Positions 5,717-8,341 of a DNA stretch of 8,341 bases are shown here, one piece after another. The DNA comes from Microcaldota archaeon (GTDB taxonomy: Archaea > Micrarchaeota > Micrarchaeia > Anstonellales > Anstonellaceae), in assembly GCA_023248665.1 (NCBI GenBank), contig JAHFEC010000032.1, positions 1 to 8,341 on the forward strand, written 5' to 3'. Position numbers and translations under genes: made by a program. Position 1 is the first letter of the stretch, and every line of letters begins with the position of its first letter. The notes beneath the pieces are model-generated. The model had not been told where the DNA came from. It did not search any database and was given only the letters and a program-made list of their open reading frames with translations.

Positions 5717-7714
5717 TCAGCCCTTCAGCCCCCTTTTTTTTCGGCGGCTCGAAAGCAGCAGGTAGGCCACCGCCAGAACGATCACCACCACGAGCAGGCC
5801 CGCGCCGAAGCCGCCGAGCGCGAAGCCCCGGGTCGAGGCCTTGTCATTTCCGGCCGCGATGAGGGTGTTCGCCTCGGCCACCAGCGCCTTGGCCGCCTTG
5901 GGATCATCGTACAGCTTGGCCTGCGCATCGTCAAGCCGGGATGCGATCGGCTTGATGTCCACGCCGGTCGCGGCCCACGTGGCACTGCTGGCATTGACGG
6001 TCGCCCGCGCTTGGTTGATGTCCGCCAAGGCCGCGTCCACGTCCGCTTGGCGCGTCTGCAGCTCCTTCTGGGTCTGCTCCACGTATCCGGCCGCCGCCAT
6101 AAGGCTCTGGTTCGATTCGTCGTAAGCGCCGACCTGCGCCAGCGAGCGGGCGGAATCCAGCAACGTCTGGATCGGGACCGTGCTCAAATTCCCATTGAGC
6201 TTGACGGCCTGTTCTTGCATGATCTGCATGCGGGCCGTCAGGGCGTCCACCTGGCCTAGCAGGGCGGCTTTGCGCGTGTCCCCTTCCGCCGGAGCGGGCG
6301 GGGCGCTCGTATTCGCGCCGGTGATGTTTGCGAGCACGGCGTCCATCTGGGCCGCCCAGCCGGCGATGTCGCCGCCCAGCGTTTTTAGCACTGTGGCCGA
6401 AGCGGCGTAATCCGAATTATCGAGCTTGGCCTGCGAATCGTTGATCCGGTTGGCGATGGTCCCCTGCGCGGCGGACTGCGAATCCGTGAGCGTGAGGCCC
6501 CTATACTTGTCCATCGCCGCCTTGTCCGCATCAATGAGCTTCTGTATGCCGATGCGCAAGGTCTGCTCCTGCACGGGCCGGTTCGTGTCCAGTTCGGTCC
6601 GCGCGGACGCCACCTGCGCGGCGGCATCGGCATATCTCTGTTCAGACACCGCACCGGCGGCCTGCGTCAGCAAGAGCGGCCCCCTAAAGGGCTCGTGGCT
6701 GAGGTTGAGCGCATCCATCACGTCCAGCACGTTGGTTTTGTACTCCTGCACGCTCTGGTTGAGGGCCGCTATCTGCGCGATGATCTGCGTGCCCGTGTCG
6801 CTGGCATTGATCGCGTATTCCATCACGCGGCGGTTGAGCGAATCAAGCACGAAGAGGTGGCCTCCCGAGATCCGCACGCTGGTCGGCGCGTCGAACGCGT
6901 ACGTTCCGTTCCCCTGCTCACCGCCAAGCGTGGCGATGGGATAGCCGTCGGAGCCGAACATCACCACCCGGTTGTTTGCGCTGTCGGCCACGTAGATGGC
7001 GTTCCCGTCCCCGGTCACGCTGGTGGGATAATTCAGGGTGCCGTTGCCCCGGCCCGTGCCCCAGCTGTCGATGAATGTGAAGTTGCGGTCATACACCTCG
7101 AGCCGGTCGTTCCCCGAATCCGCGATGTATATGTGGTTCTCGTCCATGTAGATATCATGGGCATCCAAGAGCTGGTTTGTCCCCACCCCGGTGCCCAGGT
7201 TGTTGTAGAGGTTCAAGCCGGTCTTGGTGTCATACGCCATGACCATCTCGCTGGTCGCATCCAGCATGTACATCGTATTGTTCTCGATCCATATGGCGAT
7301 GGGTGCGCGGCCCGATGTGGCCAGCGGCCCTATTCTCGACCATTGGCTGGGCTCGACGTACTGGATCACGCCGGCTTTGTTCTGGTCCGCCACGTACAGC
7401 GTCCCCGGGGCCATCCAGAACATGCCGTACGGCCTTGAGAAGATGCCGGCGGTCACTCCGCCCCCGCCCACTTCCCGCACGACCGTGTCGTTCTGGAGCA
7501 CATATACTCCCTCGAGCGTCTGGTCGCTGACATAGAGTTTGCCGCCGCCCACCGCGATCGCGCGCGGATCCTTGAACGTGGCATTCGCGCCATTGTATCC
7601 GCCCGATCCGGTGTACTGGGCCACGAACGTGAAAATGTCGGCCTGCACCGCGCCGGCCAGGATCAGCGCCGCCAAGACGGCGGCGAATGCGAATCTCAAA
7701 CGTCCATCGTTCAT
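5717..7714 (-). CDS. Exported, membrane-anchored NHL-repeat (beta-propeller) surface protein
   Basis: A 665-residue protein. A signal peptide (about 1 to 25, likely cut after VQA) is followed by six NHL-type repeats (starting near 48, 92, 136, 183, 228 and 275). These carry motifs such as LYVSDQ, LYVADQ, IYIADSGNDR and IYVADSANNR and should fold as a six-bladed propeller, a ligand- or protein-binding platform. A mostly helical region (about 310 to 625) forms a stalk, then a transmembrane helix (about 632 to 655) and a basic cytoplasmic tail (SSRRKKRGLKG). Fifteen N-x-S/T sequons are all on the outer side. The frame is open up to 7831, but I chose the ATG at 7714 because the signal peptide begins there and GGGTG lies 6 bases upstream. 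The ligand and role are unknown. It is the first gene of a pair with the two-helix membrane protein. Confidence 0.88.
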   Translation of the reverse strand: MNDGRLRFAFAAVLAALILAGAVQADIFTFVAQYTGSGGYNGANATFKDPRAIAVGGGKLYVSDQTLEGVYVLQNDTVVREVGGGGVTAGIFSRPYGMFWMAPGTLYVADQNKAGVIQYVEPSQWSRIGPLATSGRAPIAIWIENNTMYMLDATSEMVMAYDTKTGLNLYNNLGTGVGTNQLLDAHDIYMDENHIYIADSGNDRLEVYDRNFTFIDSWGTGRGNGTLNYPTSVTGDGNAIYVADSANNRVVMFGSDGYPIATLGGEQGNGTYAFDAPTSVRISGGHLFVLDSLNRRVMEYAINASDTGTQIIAQIAALNQSVQEYKTNVLDVMDALNLSHEPFRGPLLLTQAAGAVSEQRYADAAAQVASARTELDTNRPVQEQTLRIGIQKLIDADKAAMDKYRGLTLTDSQSAAQGTIANRINDSQAKLDNSDYAASATVLKTLGGDIAGWAAQMDAVLANITGANTSAPPAPAEGDTRKAALLGQVDALTARMQIMQEQAVKLNGNLSTVPIQTLLDSARSLAQVGAYDESNQSLMAAAGYVEQTQKELQTRQADVDAALADINQARATVNASSATWAATGVDIKPIASRLDDAQAKLYDDPKAAKALVAEANTLIAAGNDKASTRGFALGGFGAGLLVVVIVLAVAYLLLSSRRKKRGLKG

Positions 7715-7767
7715 ATCAAACACCCGATGCCTTCTCCAATACCGATGACTATCTGTCTCGCCGGCGC

Positions 7768-7779
7768 ATTTTAAACGTT
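7768..7779 (-). promoter_or_regulatory. TATA-box candidate for the NHL-protein operon
   Basis: The minus strand reads AACGTTTAAAAT, centred about 58 bases before the ATG at 7714. Transcription would start near 7747 and leave a leader of about 30 bases that contains the GGGTG ribosome binding site. Confidence 0.4.
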
Positions 7780-7821
7780 TGGGCGCCAAGAGCCGAAAAA
7801 CACGCGCGCTCAGTTGCGCAT

Positions 7822-7839
7822 GCCGGCGCAAGCGCCGGC
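7822..7839. repeat. GC-rich 8-bp perfect hairpin in the divergent spacer
   Basis: GCCGGCGC, AA, GCGCCGGC: a perfect inverted repeat of 8 bases per arm in the roughly 300-base spacer between the divergent NHL and 8012 genes. No T-run follows on either strand, so it is not an obvious terminator. It could be a protein-binding palindrome or RNA structure. Apart from this and TATA-like elements facing both ways, I see nothing in 7780 to 7940: no convincing gene, tRNA or C/D-box RNA. Confidence 0.5.
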
Positions 7840-7941
7840 GCGTGGTCCATCCTGCGGATGAAAAATGCGCCCGGTTTCAGGCCCTCCCCATGCCGGCCGC
7901 CCATGTTCGCCGTTTTATGAAGCTTTGCCTCAAAATCCTTC

Positions 7942-7949
7942 TTTTAAAG
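7942..7949 (+). promoter_or_regulatory. TATA-box candidate for the 8012 gene
   Basis: TTTTAAAG is centred about 66 bases before the ATG at 8012. A second T/A-rich element, TTTTTTAAC (7970 to 7978), lies about 38 bases before it and would give a much shorter leader. Neither is decisive, and no ribosome binding site precedes the ATG. Confidence 0.3.
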
Positions 7950-8011
7950 GGTATGTTCCACAACTCATGTTTTTTAACCTCATTTTCCCATTAACTCCGA
8001 GACTGTTTAGT

Positions 8012-8341
8012 ATGAGCGCCGACCAAAACACACTAACCCGTACTACGAAGGTCATTTCCCTCCTCCCTATCCCGAGCCTTACGCGCCGGCTCGTCCAGAC
8101 CAGCCTCGATGCCATGCGCAATCATGACAAGCCCGTCGCTTCGGCGGCGTTCCATCCCCTCCGCCCGGTTTCCAATCCTTCTTTCATGAAACTGGTCCCC
8201 CTCCAGACCGACCGACTGCATCCGACGGACACGAAGCTGGCCGAATTCCTCCAGTCTTTACGCGAAGTGCGGGAGCTGGGCGTGCGCCGCCGCCATCTCG
8301 TCCTGCACTCCGGCTCCAAACGCATGGTCCTGCTCACGCCC
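8012..8341 (+). CDS. Unidentified gene, cut at its 3' side by the window edge
   Basis: 110 codons are open to the right edge without a stop. The protein begins MSADQNTLTRTTKV and is basic, with an arginine-rich stretch (about 88 to 94, LGVRRR). No signal peptide or membrane helix is visible, and the last third looks like alternating helix (TKLAEFLQSLREVRELG) and strand (RHLVLHSG, RMVLLTP). Third codon positions are rich in G and C, like the other chromosomal genes, which supports this strand and frame. An in-frame ATG at 7967 would add 15 hydrophobic residues. I prefer 8012, but neither start has a good ribosome binding site. I do not recognise a family from the visible part. Confidence 0.6.
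   Translation, partial: MSADQNTLTRTTKVISLLPIPSLTRRLVQTSLDAMRNHDKPVASAAFHPLRPVSNPSFMKLVPLQTDRLHPTDTKLAEFLQSLREVRELGVRRRHLVLHSGSKRMVLLTP

Noticed and set aside
7715..7831. A 39-residue N-terminal extension of the NHL protein
   Set aside because: The extension would bury the signal peptide behind a basic segment. The ATG at 7714 has a GGGTG ribosome binding site, and the likely TATA box lies within the extension.
7840..7935. A C/D-box or other small RNA in the divergent spacer
   Set aside because: No C box and D box pair with correct spacing and no cloverleaf; only the single hairpin at 7822 is clear.
1..8341. CRISPR array or insertion sequence
   Set aside because: No regularly spaced direct repeats, no transposase motifs and no terminal inverted repeats with target duplication. 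The only mobile signature is the tRNA-linked integrase.

Overview
The window looks archaeal. It holds an archaeal-type elongation factor 1-beta next to a 50-residue four-CxxC zinc protein, a Rad50 with a zinc hook, a tRNA gene without an encoded CCA, and T-rich and TATA-like signals at the spacing expected of archaeal promoters. Most genes are rich in G and C at third codon positions. Small proteins, short spacers and a mix of leaderless and Shine-Dalgarno starts would suit a DPANN-type lineage such as Micrarchaeota or Diapherotrites, but that placement is an inference and not shown by the sequence.

Left part (1 to about 1750): an A+T-richer left edge carries the start of a gene running off the window (minus strand) and a 42-residue cysteine-containing protein with a strong ribosome binding site. 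Next comes a complete 420-residue tyrosine recombinase with a C-terminal zinc ribbon and coiled coil, then a tRNA-Arg(GCG) gene. All are on the minus strand. Integrase directly beyond the 3' end of a tRNA gene is the usual layout at one end of an integrated element, so the sequence to the left of the tRNA is probably a mobile element extending past position 1. A long imperfect palindrome covers the integrase start and its probable TATA box.

Middle (1840 to 4860): a plus-strand housekeeping block has the zinc protein and aEF-1-beta 24 bases apart, a T-tract terminator, and then rad50, with a TATA box 26 bases before its start codon and no ribosome binding site. No mre11, herA or nurA is present. 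The 3' end of rad50 faces a convergent minus-strand pair across a 63-base gap with a duplicated A-rich motif. Read on the minus strand, this gives two T-tracts.

Right part (4879 to 8341): a minus-strand pair encodes an exported, C-terminally anchored six-repeat NHL propeller protein with a long helical stalk and 15 N-glycosylation sequons, followed 49 bases later by a two-helix membrane protein with a long extracytoplasmic helical loop. They look like a cell-surface module of unknown role. A divergent spacer of about 300 bases follows, with promoter-like elements facing both ways and a GC-rich hairpin. Beyond it a plus-strand gene of unknown function begins and runs off the right edge.
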